Shown here: piece after piece, positions 44,890 to 55,923 of the stretch
Layout of the letters: every line of letters begins with the position of its first letter
Numbering within the stretch: the stretch's first letter is position 1
Assembly: GCF_000003815.2 (NCBI RefSeq)
Contig: NC_049980.1
Span: 9,918,964-9,982,963 of the forward strand
Source of the DNA: Branchiostoma floridae
Taxonomy: Eukaryota; Chordata; Leptocardii; Amphioxiformes; Branchiostomatidae
Reading direction: 5' to 3'
DNA: 64,000 bases
The notes under the pieces: generated by a model
Databases searched by the model: none
Seen by the model: only the letters and a program-made list of their open reading frames with translations
What the model was told of the DNA's origin: nothing
Program-made: the position numbers and the translations under genes

Positions 44890-46745
44890 GGACGCTCTCC
44901 CTTCAGCTGCTGTGTTGCGCCTGCTGATGGAGGGGACGGTTGGTACTCTCCCTTTAGCTGCTGTGAGTCACCTTCTGCTGATGGAAGTGAAGGCTGGTTC
45001 TCTCCCTTCAGCTGTTGTGTGTCACCTTCTGCTGATGGAAGTGAAGGCTGGTTCTCTCCCTTCAGCTGCTGTGTGTCACCTTCTGCTGATGGAAGTGAAG
45101 GCTGGTTCTCTCCCCTCAGCTGTTGTGTGTCACCTTCTGCTGATGGAGGAGAAGGCTGGTACTCTCCCTTCAGCTGTTGTGTGTCACCTTCTGCTGATGG
45201 AGGAGAAGGCTGGTACTCTCCCTTCAGCTGTTGTGTGTCACCTTCTGCTGATGGAGGAGAAGGCTGGTACTCTCCCTTCAGCTGTTGTGTGTCACCTTCT
45301 GCTGATGGAAGTGAAGGCTGGTTCTCTCCCTTCAGCTGTTGTGTGTCACCTTCTGCTGATGGAGGGGAAGGCTGGTTCTCCCCGTTCAGCTGTTGTGTGT
45401 CACCTTCTGCTGATGGAGGAGAAGGCTGGTACTCTCCCTTCAGCTGCTGTGTGTCACCTTCTGCTGATTGAAGTGAAGGCTGGTTCTCCCCGTTCAGCTG
45501 TTGTGTGTCACCTTCTGCTGATGGAGGAGAAGGCTGGTTCTCCCCGTTCAGCTGTTGTGTGTCACCTTCTGCTGATGGAGGGGAAGGCTGGTTCTCCCCG
45601 TTCAGCTGTTGTGTGTCACCTTCTGCTGATGGAGGAGAAGGCTGGTACTCTCCCTTCAGCTGCTGTGTGTCACCTTCTGCTGATGGAAGTGAAGGCTGGT
45701 TCTCTCCCTTCAGCTGCGATGTGTCACCTGCTGATGGAAGTGAAGGCTGGTTCTCTCCCTTCAGCTGTTGTGTGTCACCTTCTGCTGATGGAAGTGAAGG
45801 CTGGTTCTCTCCCTTCAGCTGTTGTGTGTCACCTTCTGCTGATGGAGGGGAAGGCTGGTTCTCCCCGTTCAGCTGTTGTGTGTCACCTTCTGCTGATGGA
45901 GGAGAAGGCTGGTACTCTCCCTTTAGCTGTTGTGTGTCACCTTCTGCTGATGGAAGTGAAGGCTGGTACTCTCCCTTCAGCTGTTGTGTGTCACCTTCTG
46001 CTGATGGAAGTGAAGGCTGGTACTCTCCCTTCAGCTGTTGTGTGTCACCTTCTGCTGATGGAAGTGAAGGCTGGTTCTCTCTCTTCAGCTGCTGTGTGTC
46101 ACCTTCTGCTGATGGAAGTGAAGGCTGGTTCTCTCCCTTCAGCTGTTGTGTGTCACCTGCTGATGGAAGTGAAGGCTGGTTCTCTCCCTTCAGCTGTTGT
46201 GTGTCACCTTCTGCTGATGGAAGTGAAGGCTGGTTCTCTCCCTTCAGCTGCTGTGTGTCACCTGCTTATGGAGGTGATGACTGGTAATCTCCCTTCAGCT
46301 GCTGTGTGTCACCTTCTGCTGATGGAAGTGAAGGTTGGTACTCTCCCTTCAGCTGTTGTGTGTCACCTTCTGCTGATGGAGGAGAAGGCTGGTACTCTCC
46401 CTTCAGCTGCTGTCTTTCACCTTCTGCTGATGGAAGTGAAGGCTGGTTCTCTCCCCTCAGCTGTTGTGTGTCACCTTCTGCTGATGGAAGTGAAGGCTGG
46501 TTCTCTCCCCTCAGCTGTTGTGTGTCACCTTCTGCTGATGGAAGTGAAGGTTGGTACTCTCCCTTTAGCTGTTGTGTGTCACCTTCTGCTGATGGAAGTG
46601 AAGGCTGGTACTCTCCCTCCAGCTGCTGTGTGTCACCTTCTGCTGATGGAAGTGAAGGCTGGTTCTCCCCGTTCAGCTGTTGTGTGTCACCTTCTGCTGA
46701 TGGAGGAGAAGGCTGGTACTCTCCCTTCAGCTGCTGTGTGTGGTA
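44890..46745. repeat. 54-bp minisatellite, about 34 units
   Basis: The unit includes TTCTGCTGATGGAAGTGAAG, GCTGGTTCTCTCCCTTCAGC and TGTTGTGTGTCACC. 54 is a multiple of three, so + strand frames stay open: one for 679 codons (44840-46879, 18-residue repeat around VCHLLLMEVKAGSLPSAV) and another for 150-260 codons per block (SPSADGSEGWFSPFSCCV). A few units are 51 bases long, still in frame. I do not claim a gene; the array is antisense to the LTR element. Confidence 0.85.
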
Positions 46746-46835
46746 CTCTCCCTCATGTGCAGTGGAAGCCTCCGATGTTGGAGGAGAGAGTTGGTACCCT
46801 ACCTCTACCTGTGCAGTGGCAGCTTCTGCTGATGG

Positions 46836-47717
46836 TTATGAAAACTGGTAGTCTAAGTCTAACTCCACAGGTGTTGTGAGAGGCTGGTGCTTGTTCTTCT
46901 CTAGTATGGTAGGTGATCTTGCCTTTGTTGGCACTTCATTCATAGTAGGGTTGGGCATAGAGGTAGCATGGAGTATGTGCATGATCTTGGTTGACTGATG
47001 AGGTGTCATTCGGGTATCGGTTACTAGTCTGGGGCATGGCACGTTGTTGGTAAAGACACTGTGTATGCATGGCGTCGATTGCGTTGTGGATGGAGAATAG
47101 TTCGAGGTGTATCCATCAGAAAGTTGAATCTGATGTTTACTGAAGTTGATGATTAAACTGTTGGATTCCAAGAAAGAAGTTCCGGCTACAATAGGTTCGG
47201 CGAGGTCGTCAACCACGAAAGCATCAAATTTCAGAGGGACTTTCTCCCTGTAGAACGTAGTAGAGCACTCACCTATGACGGAGAGTCGCCGCCCATCTGC
47301 TTGGATTGACTTGAGATTTGCTGCGTGTTGCGATTTACGGACGGGTACATTCAGACGCTGTGCTTCGGCAGCTCGGATCAAGCTTGTTTCGGCTCCCGAC
47401 TTTAAGTTGATCCTGATTGCGTGCCCCTCATGGAAGGCATCCAAGCGAGGTAAAGCACGAACGCTGACTCCCCTCGCCTGCGCACGTGGGGAATCCCCGA
47501 CGTTGTCAGGACGTTGGTGGGGAGGGCGAGGGTACGATTTCTCTTCGCCTGACAAGAAAGGACAAGTGCTAAGGACGTGGTTGACATATGGGACAGATCT
47601 TCTTAGGTCCTCGTTTCCTCGGGTGTGATCTTGATGGACCCGGGGTAGAAAAGTGTGGAAGTTGAGTCGGTGTGGAACACCATTCATAAGGTCCCGGATG
47701 TTGACTCGCCATGACAT
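46836..47717 (-). CDS. Retropepsin-like ORF of the LTR element, catalytic Asp absent
   Basis: A 293-codon ORF begins MSWRVNIRDL just inside the 5' LTR and ends in a stop next to the 54-bp array. The N-terminal third is basic and gag-like but has no zinc knuckle. The middle shows a retropepsin fold pattern: LKSGAETSLI where active enzymes have (L)D(S/T)GA, then ADGRRLSVIGE, FDAFVVDDL and PIVAGTSFLESNSLII. The catalytic Asp position is Lys, so it should not be proteolytic. Reverse transcriptase is missing. It may be a retained, non-catalytic gag-protease fragment. Confidence 0.65.
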   Translation of the reverse strand: MSWRVNIRDLMNGVPHRLNFHTFLPRVHQDHTRGNEDLRRSVPYVNHVLSTCPFLSGEEKSYPRPPHQRPDNVGDSPRAQARGVSVRALPRLDAFHEGHAIRINLKSGAETSLIRAAEAQRLNVPVRKSQHAANLKSIQADGRRLSVIGECSTTFYREKVPLKFDAFVVDDLAEPIVAGTSFLESNSLIINFSKHQIQLSDGYTSNYSPSTTQSTPCIHSVFTNNVPCPRLVTDTRMTPHQSTKIMHILHATSMPNPTMNEVPTKARSPTILEKNKHQPLTTPVELDLDYQFS

Positions 47718-47837
47718 GTGCGGACTTGCTATTCTGCCCTTTTCCCCGGTCGTCGTTGCGCGTTATTTACCTGGTTGCGTGGCATCCAAGCTTCTTGGTG
47801 CGTGTGTGGGTTCTAGGAGACCAACCGGTGCCACCAC

Positions 47838-48015
47838 GCCAATAGGGAACACGTACGGTGACGACTCAAGGATGACAGTGAGCGCATAGTCAGGAGCACA
47901 ATCTATTTGGCAACATCTAGATGGAACCCATAATGATGAACAACCGGACCCTACCACTAGTTGCATGGGGGTGGTCCAAACCTCTTATAACATTAACACT
48001 ATACAATAGTGGCGT
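47838..48015 (-). repeat. LTR (5' in element sense)
   Basis: This is the second copy of the 178-base direct repeat. The adjacent TGGTGGCACCGG on the - strand fits a tRNA primer-binding site. Confidence 0.8.
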
Positions 48016-48700
48016 TGCGCAATTCCATGCCACCTGAATGAAACCTTTGAAACCAAAGAATTCTAAAAAGCAAGATACACCGTCACGAATAGTAAAATGA
48101 AAACTGTATATGCAGACAAGTCGTCCATCTTGATATTTTCCTCGTTGGCTTCTCGGGTCCAAAATATAACTAATAATACTGTGCTGTCAATTTATAAATA
48201 TACACGACAACTACGTTTTCGCAAATATCTCAACACACTTAGGATATGTCGAAAAAGACCCACCGGTGCTAAATAGGTCACATGGTTCCTTGTGTTGTTG
48301 TTGTCGCAAATCCAGCGATGTCCAGCATTACAACAAGCTCCTCGGAGGTGGTGGGGTGGCGGGAACGTCTTAATACGTCGTACAAGAAATTGTTGGCGTT
48401 GGTCTGCATGATGTGGGCAACGTACGGAAGGATGCCTTTGTGTTATCCAAAATAATGAAGCCCTTGGTTGCGCCGAGGATGTCGCCACCGCCGTATGCAG
48501 GTAGCCAACAATCAGTAATTCCAGTGCATTTCCAAGTCTGTCTTCGGAAACAACGGACACATCGAAGGGAGACATTACCGTTCATGAAAAGGAACAGAAA
48601 TGAGACAGTAAACAAATATCAGGCCTGATTGTGGGAACCCCAAACGTTGTGTCAGACAGTATCAGCTTTCTCTGCTCCGGGGTCATCGGGTTATCGGGGT
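48016..48700 (-). other. Unassigned coding-like patch
   Basis: On the - strand, overlapping open frames between 48620 and 48280 look protein-like (for example DRLGNALELLIVGYLHTA in one frame, HIMQTNANNFLYDVLRRSR in another). They could be exons or a frameshifted remnant of one gene. I cannot name the family or find a consistent splice model. Confidence 0.25.
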
Positions 48701-49570
48701 CATCAGAGAAATCCGGGTTTTGTCACGTTTTCAATTAAGCGGCAAAATAGCAAGGTGTCAGGTTCACACGCTTCCTGTCAATCATCCAAACTGTCATTTG
48801 GTTTGATTTCCTCTATCTTTTAACTGTCCCGTGTTCTGTGAAATAGGTGGGGGTTGTGATTTTAATGAAACGTAGACTTTTGGTGATCTACTCATTGGCA
48901 AACGCTCGGACAAATTGTGGCAACAGTTTGAAATAAACTTTCTTTCGGTCTCGTCGTGAAGACTGCGTTCAGTATGCTATACTTAAACAGTCTACCGTGG
49001 ACAAATAGAGTTTTATAACGACCTCTTTCTATCTCTAATGGATAAGCGCTTATTCTTAACTTAAAGCGCTTAGATATGGCGGATCTTTATTCGAACTCAG
49101 GTAATTTTCCATCGAATATATATTTGGACTTGAAACCTTAAAGGGCATATTGGCTTACCGTGATTTGTAGACGATTTGCAAAAGAATGTTTGACGTACAT
49201 ATCAGTAAGTCCTCCTTTAATTAACAATGTACATATATTTTCATTGCCTACAGGGTAATTGGTGTTCCATAAGAAGGAATATCACTCGGAAAGTTGGAGT
49301 AACCAGCTCTTCTTGCAATTATTTCACATATTGTATTGTTGACACAGTAAAACGTTCACCTGTAAGGGATGTGTGTGGATGTCCAGTTGCTTCAGTCTCA
49401 GCCAATACTTAAGTACAAGAACACTGATACTTCCATATCTATTTGGAATACCCCCAGTTTTGCCCTACTAGCTAGGTTACACGAATTTCTGTGTGCACTA
49501 AGGATCGGTGTTTTTACAAAAGCAGTTCTATATGTTAATATTTCAACAGGGCAATAGTCATTTGAGTGAA
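48701..49570. other. Intergenic, nothing identified
   Basis: AT-rich sequence without convincing ORFs, RNA genes or long repeats. Confidence 0.4.
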
Positions 49571-49661
49571 CTTTGCTGGGGCTAGCCCTTTGTAATAGCC
49601 ATAGGCTAGTTGGGCAGCCCTGGCTGTGTGTTCGGTGCAGCCAAACCAATAAATAAATAAG
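49571..49661 (+). repeat. Retroposon 3' tail
   Basis: GGGGCTAGCCCTTTG, ATAGGCTAGTTGGGCAGCCC and a terminal AATAAATAAATAAG form a stem-loop plus short tandem tail, typical of a LINE 3' end. Confidence 0.5.
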
Positions 49662-50000
49662 TGAACTTTGCCTCAGATCTCAACAGCATTTATAGACTTG
49701 ATATATGCATTGTCATGTTTAAGTAGGGCCTTAGAGGATAACAAAGTCTACATGAGGGTTTTGATACCGAAAGCGGCTTTCTGTGCCTTTCAAGACAGTT
49801 GATTTAGCTAAAGAATAACTGCCTGACGAGGACAGGCCTGGATAAAGAGCGTCATTTGGAAACTTGATGTTCCTGAAAGTCCATCCTATTTTTTTTTAAA
49901 CCACCACTTTAGTTGTCTTTAGTCTTGAATCTTCCATTTCACACAAAAGACGTTATATAAGCTTGTCCAGTGTACGCAACACAAAACACGGTTCTCTACG

Positions 50001-50196
50001 TCTACGGCGACAGTGGTGTCGTGTCTGAACATGCACCTGCATGATCATGAGTCATGGGAAATTCCCTGACGAGGTGACGGCCCAAAACCCCCACGCCTCT
50101 ACGGCGACAGTGGTGTCGTGTTTGAACATGCACCTGCATGATCATGAGTCATGGGAAATTCCCTGACGAGATGACGGCCAAAAAAACCCACGCCTC
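50001..50196. repeat. 97-bp tandem duplication
   Basis: TCTACGGCGACAGTGGTGTC begins at 50001 and again at 50098. The two units differ at only a few positions, so the duplication is recent. Each contains the palindrome-rich TGCATGATCATGAGTCATG. Confidence 0.85.
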
Positions 50197-50199
50197 CCC

Positions 50200-50460
50200 A
50201 CATGATCGTAAATGCGCGATTTTATTTTTACAAAAATGCATTTATGACGATTGTGAATAAAAGACATGCGGGATTTTTTTTCGAATGTCAATATGAATAT
50301 GTTTTTTTTTTTTTTTTTTGCAAATGTCAATATGACGATTGTGAGTGAAAGAAATACGGGATTCTTTACGGATGCAATTACGACGACTTTGAATTAAAGA
50401 AGTGTGGGATTTGTTACAAATGATGACGATGGTGAATGATAAAGACATGTGGGAAAGAAA
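50200..50460. repeat. Degenerate tandem array, 50-60 bp period
   Basis: Four or five units share (A)TGACGATTGTGAATAAAAGA and (A)TGCGGGATTTTTT-like blocks, with a poly-T insertion near 50300. No gene. Confidence 0.6.
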
Positions 50461-52310
50461 TGCTACTAGTTATAGCAGCACCCCAATGAGTCCACACAGT
50501 ACATGTATAGTCAGGACCGTGCAACTGAACATAAAATGGACATGCCAGAGAATGATTTGTTTTTCCGGTCATTATTTTGATCGCAGCTACCAGTAGTCTA
50601 CCGGAATCTGGCACCGATGATGACTAGCGTGTATGTTGGTTGACAAAGACATTGAGAAATGATTGTTTTCAATAGAAAATTTACGGGTGAGCAGTGACGC
50701 TTGTACCAAGGAGCTTCAAACTCTCCCTGCATGACAAATCCCCGGTGTGCTTATCTAAAGGTGCCCTCTCTCAGCGGCACATGCGTCACTGCGGGGTTCG
50801 TTCACTGCGTTACTGTTTTGCTATTTTCTCCGATATTTCATAATTTAGATATTGCGTAATACGTAAAAGTATGAATACGACAATATTACGCTATATTTTT
50901 AGATATTGACAGCAGAACTTGAAACAGCTAGACAAATATTAGCCTGGATGCCAGACGGCCTCCAATTTCTCGGCTCACGGGCTAACATGTATTCTCTACC
51001 AGACTGACTACGCTGGCTGTTATAGGGAGAATACTTTGCCTGGGAAGTTTTGCTACCAGAGGGTTTGGTCGGCCACGTAATCCCAACCTGATCTAACCTA
51101 ATAGCGTGTACTGATTCCCCTGGCCAATTTCCCGATTTTCTTGCCGAATTTCACGATCCCTGGACCCACGTAGGAAGGTGTAGTCTAGCCAGCATGCTCC
51201 GACTAAATAAATTCTACATCAGACCCCCCCCCCCCCCCCAGTTATATTTTACAGATACGTTGATATGTTTATCTTTTTTAGCAGAAGTGTTTTTGATGCA
51301 GGTGCCTATAGAAGAGTCCATCCTCACACAGGGAGGGGCAATCGTTTAAATGCAATTCTGGACAGGATGATTATGCGAAGTCCGTTCTTTGATGAGAGGA
51401 GCAGTAATTGAACGGGTCCATTTTACATGAAAATAGCACTACAATACTCCATTACCCCGCGAGAGAGTCATTTTGCTAAATTTAATTTTAGACTGGAGTG
51501 TTTAGGCAAAGTCCATTTTATTTTAGAGAAAGTGTTTCTAAACCATAACATTTGACATATGGGTGCTGGCCAATGGAAGAGTCCATTCTCGCACAGTTAA
51601 TTTTTAGCCTGATTAAATCTCGCTTAATCTGATTAAATCTCGCTGTATAGCAGCCCGCCCAACATCCACCCTTGAGGAGGGGCCAGTTACAGCCCAGCGT
51701 TGCACAGACTAAGTTAATTTTGGACTGTGGTCATTATGCAAAAGACAATTTTTGAGCAGAAGGGTTATTGAACTGGTCCACTACATTGTAGTTGTTGACA
51801 TATGTCAGAAGAAAGGTCCATTCTCTTTTTAAAGATTCAGTCTACGAATTTGATGATAATGCCTTCGGAACTTCTTTGGTAAGGCTCATGCATAGTCCAT
51901 TTTAACCGGAAGTGTTTTTAACGTCAATTTTAATATTCATGTTAATTTATCCCGCATAAATTACTCACACGCAAACCTGTATATATATTTGCTGGAACAG
52001 CTAATATTTAACTCTAGTTATGTCTGCACTCATGTGCACGCTGCTATTATGATGAATTCTGGGGTGTCTTACCTCTTCGAATTCACTTTGGGGCCCTTAA
52101 TGTAAATCGGGATTTACATCAAGGATCCCAAAATTATTGACTTTACTAGCACTGCTAGGCGAAATACTAGTGACTAGTAGTAGGTTGTTATGCTAACTTC
52201 AAACTCCCCCTCCTATGTAATTGGTACCGCCCTTCGTCATGACCTTTGACACTCATTTCCCCAGTTGAAGTGTGTGATTGCTGTCCTTCCACTGATGATG
52301 ACATGCCGGC
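50461..52310. other. Intergenic with degenerate repeats
   Basis: Between about 51240 and 51910 blocks such as AGAGTCCATTCTC, AGTCCATTTTA and AGAAGTGTTTTTGA recur at roughly 100-200 base spacing, suggesting an old tandem array. A fragment at 51600-51690 (TATAGCAGCCCGCCCAACAT) matches one at 56970-57000. No gene is seen. The C3orf38-like promoter should lie at the right end. Confidence 0.4.
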
Positions 52311-54302
52311 ATGCTGTCGGATAAAGAAAAGCGGTGCTTTGCAGAACTGTTGCAGCTCATCCCTCAAGACCAACTCTTGTCACTGAAGGACACGGTAACG
52401 AACAGGGCCATAGAAGTGCGAAGCAGAAATGGTAAGACGACAGGCATGGTAGATTTGTCTAGCTATGCACCCCTCCCCCTTCACACTTCCGGGTACTAAC
52501 CTGGTCGAAACATGGGCAAAGTCATTAGACAAAAATAACGGTAGGGGGTGGGGTAGAAGAGGCTGTATTTGAGGGGAGAATTCAAGCATCTGCATTTGAA
52601 CTAGGGTAGGGTTTATGCAATTTTGTGTCCGGGGGGTTGGGTCAGAAGTAGGATTGGGACCTCTTCCACCCCCCTTCTTTGAAATGAATAATCCTTGAAA
52701 CAGCCCATTGGGAACTCTATGCTATGAGGTGTGTGCAAATTTGTAGCTATTCTACCCTCCCCCATTTTTTTCATTTTTCAACAGCTACTTGAATAGCTCA
52801 ATAGAAAATGACAATTATAAGTTTCTGTTTCTCTAGCTATGTACATACAGGAATGAACTGTTGATAAGAAGCACATGAACATCAGGATGAATCTTCATTG
52901 TCTTATAAAAGAAATAATGCTACATTTAGATTACTGTTATTGGTGTTGCTATTTCCTCTTGACAAGTATTATGTGCAATTTTAATATTAACTTGTATATC
53001 AATGTCACAGTACTTTGTATGGATATAAAAGGTAGAATGTCTTCTGATTTGATGAGGAAGCCTGTGGTGCAAAGTCAACTGTAGCCCTGTTCTGTGCTGG
53101 AAATTGCTTTTATTTTTTTTGTGTTCGTAAGGTTTGGACAAGTAGACTAGGAGTGACAATAATGACTGTAACTCATGTGTTATACTATATGTCCACAGAG
53201 GCTGTCCGTGCCATTGTGTCCTACTCAGAGTCACCAGAACAACTCCTGAAGAGAAGGAAGATCAAGAGAGACTTACTGTTCCAGTACCTTGCCAGGAATA
53301 ATGTCATCATCACACCAACCGCAAGCAAGACAGACCTGATCCAGAGAGTACTGCAGTTCTGGGGGATTGAGGTGGCCAGAAATGTGCAATGGGAGGATGA
53401 GGTAGACATTCTTTCTGTAATTCCTTAAGTTTTTATTTGATTACCAAACATACATTGATAGCTTGGCTAAGATTGGTAAGACACAGAAAAAACTGTCACT
53501 CAATCAGGGGTCAATCAAGTGAGGGTTCCACTAGCCTGGAGTCTAGCCTCATTCTAAGCTTCCATGAGCAAAGAAGGCTGGACTCCAGGCTAGGGTTCTT
53601 CCTAACAAATTATCAGCACCCTGGCAAGAGATGAGATGTAATTATGGTAGAAGTAACGAAGATGTGACTTTTTGGACATATAGCTCACAGGATAAGTTGT
53701 GATCATGCAATTGATTCCATATTTTTAAGCTCTACCTATTAGAGTAACATACATATGAATTGATTTGATTCCAGGAGGACAAAAGGGTATCTGCACAAGT
53801 CAAACCTAAAGACGAGATTCAGCTGCTAGCAGAACAGTTCTGTACCTGGTTCTTCAACCTTCTCAACTCCCATCATCCTTTGAAGAACAGCCCTGTGGAA
53901 GGGTGGGGTCCTCAGCACTTCTGGGCCGACACCCAGCTCAAGATGGAGTACCACACCCCTGATCTGCACCAGGAACAGTACCAAGGGGCTGACCTGGTCA
54001 GCCAGAGACTTCTGGCCATCGTAAGGGATGACCTGCTGATATTCAACCCCAACATAGCAGCTGACGGTGTGAAGGGAAAGAAAGATCCACACGGTTTGGT
54101 GGCAGTCTTGGTTTGTGGTACAGTGCATCGACAAGAGAGATGCCTAGGCATGTTCGAACAGTGCTTCTGTCTTGTCAGCGATCCAGACAAGCACAACAAC
54201 TACAAGATCAAGTCTACAAACTTGAGGATTCGTGGGAGGGAAGTCATGGGTATTCCCAGACTTGAAGCTGGAAGTGATGAGCTACTTCCAATAACTGCTT
54301 AG
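52311..54302 (+). CDS. C3orf38 homologue
   Basis: Three exons (52311-52431, 53199-53401, 53775-54302) join in phase to 852 bases, 283 aa, compared with about 329 in human C3orf38. Shared blocks are LKDTVTNRA near residue 27, IVSYSESPEQLLKRRKIKRD near 47-66, FCTWFFNLLNS near 127, WGPQHFWADTQLKMEY near 148, and PHGLVAVLVCGTVHRQERCL followed by GMFEQCFCL near 220. The C-terminal half has the feel of an NTF2-like fold. The human protein is described as pro-apoptotic in some reports; its biochemical role is not established. The ATG at 52311 precedes the conserved region by the expected distance. The protein lacks most of the human C-terminal tail. Confidence 0.9.
53530..53596. repeat. Short palindrome
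   Basis: TAGCCTGGAGTCTAGCC and GGCTGGACTCCAGGCTA are near-perfect inverted copies around 30 bases. It is similar in style to the hairpin at 8985-9099 and lies in an intron of the C3orf38-like gene. Confidence 0.6.
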
Positions 54303-55540
54303 TCTTATGGAATCTCACATAAATGTTAGTGAGACATAACTGATTTACAGTTTTGATGTTTGTCTTTTCTGAGGCGTTGTTATCATTTATTGATAGGCTT
54401 TAAAGATAGTGCAAATTTGGCAACTTTGTGGCATCTGTTGGCATAACAGCCATGTGTTTGGCCCAGAACCCAAGAGGTCCTGGGTCTGAATTCTGTCATG
54501 TCACCTATCTTGTGCCCTCGGGATAGACACTTTGCATGACTTTCCTCAGGTAAAAATGAGTACCGAACTTTGGTTGGGGCCCTCCCTTTGATAGAACGTT
54601 TAATAGAGAAATCTTTATTGACGCGACAAAAGTACAGCGACTTTCGTAAGGTCTTACATGTATAACAACTACTTACAGTACAGCTAAACGGACATATATG
54701 GATATCTATAGGTATGAATGTACGTTAAATGTAAGTTAAATGTAGGTCATGTGTTTGTGGAAAGCCTGACCACAAACAAGAAACCATCACACTTATTGAA
54801 AAGAGTATATGTCTAGAGCTCTCAGACTGATTGGTTTTTAAGCAAGTAATAAGATAAAAGAAATTGGATGCTACCAACAACTTTTGCAGTCTACATGTCG
54901 TAGTATTTCTGCAATTGTGAAATTCATGTGTGCATAAATTAAGTTGTTACAGCTGTCAGGACTTTTTTTTTGCTAGATGCAAATTGCTACTGTTTGTTAG
55001 TTGTTATTGTTACCCTACAATAGAGACAATACATTGATCTTCAGTCAGTATTTGTTTTGTATTACAGGTCAGTTTCAATTTATTGTCAGTGTATTTGGAA
55101 TTCTGTCAGTTGGTACTGTTGTATATTTTTATGTACTTCTAAAGAAGGCTATAAGAAGAATTTTCAGACAAAGATGTTTTCTTTAATCCTGATGATATTT
55201 GTCATTCAGCAATTATTTTGTTATCTACAAGTTACTTATGTAGAAGAAAGTTATTCTTTTCAAAGAGTTTGAAATATGAGTTTTCTTCATCTACAAGACA
55301 CATACAGGAGTTGGCGCTTTAATGTAAGTTTACAGTGGAATTCGATCACATTGGTTCCATCTGTAATTTCTATACATTCAAGTAGTTACAATGTAGTCTA
55401 CATAATGTACAGATCTGTGGTGACCAATGTAAGTCAAGTGGTGCTGGGGAGGTACATGGATATTGAAGTGTAATAATACCAGATTAATTCCTCTATAATA
55501 GCAACAAATAATTAAGGAACATCAAGTCAGAAGAAAAGAA
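54303..55540. other. 3' flank of the C3orf38-like gene
   Basis: Mostly AT-rich, with short ORFs only. A reverse-complement retroposon tail (GAAATCTTTATTGACGCGAC, ACAGCGACTTTCG) lies at 54608-54690 and matches 42290-42390. A TTTATT string at about 55548 could be the LSM6 poly(A) signal on the - strand. Confidence 0.4.
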
Positions 55541-55923
55541 GTGCTTTTATTTTGCACCACCAATGGTACAATACATAAAACAAAGGAGTACAAAATTTGA
55601 CCAAGGAGCTTTCATCCAGCTGACAGCATGTATGTACTCAAATGATAATACAATGTATTTCCATAGTCCCAATTCTCATCAATATAGCTTGCTACAAAGT
55701 AATCTTAGGATGAGTCAATACAGTTTGCTACAAAGAAATCTTAGAAAAAAACAATAAAATGGTATCTACAAAGAACTCAAGTTAATCCTTATCCTTAAAT
55801 CACTGTCAGCTCTCTTAGAACATATTGACAATAACAAACAAAGAATGTAGATGTATATCATAGACCAGAATACTTCAGTATATCAAAAATAAAACAGGTC
55901 TCTGCAAAGATGCAGTGCTTGGA

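Larger units (their letters stand above)
43662..48015 (-). mobile_element. LTR retrotransposon with identical LTRs, non-autonomous
   Basis: Direct repeats of 178 bases (43662-43839 and 47838-48015) appear identical. Read on the - strand, a primer-binding-like TGGTGGCACCGGTTGG lies one base after the left LTR (47836-47821), and a purine tract (AAGAGAAGGGAAAGAAGAGA) precedes the other LTR. Between them are a retropepsin-like ORF, a 54-bp minisatellite and a degenerate array of about 110 bp. There is no reverse transcriptase or integrase, so it depends on a helper. Identical LTRs point to recent insertion. The exact terminal dinucleotides and target duplication are not clear. Confidence 0.75.

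Noticed and set aside
44840-46879. 679-codon open frame as a real gene
   Set aside because: It is made entirely of the 54-bp minisatellite, has equally open frames alongside it, and lies antisense inside an LTR element. I list it as a repeat.
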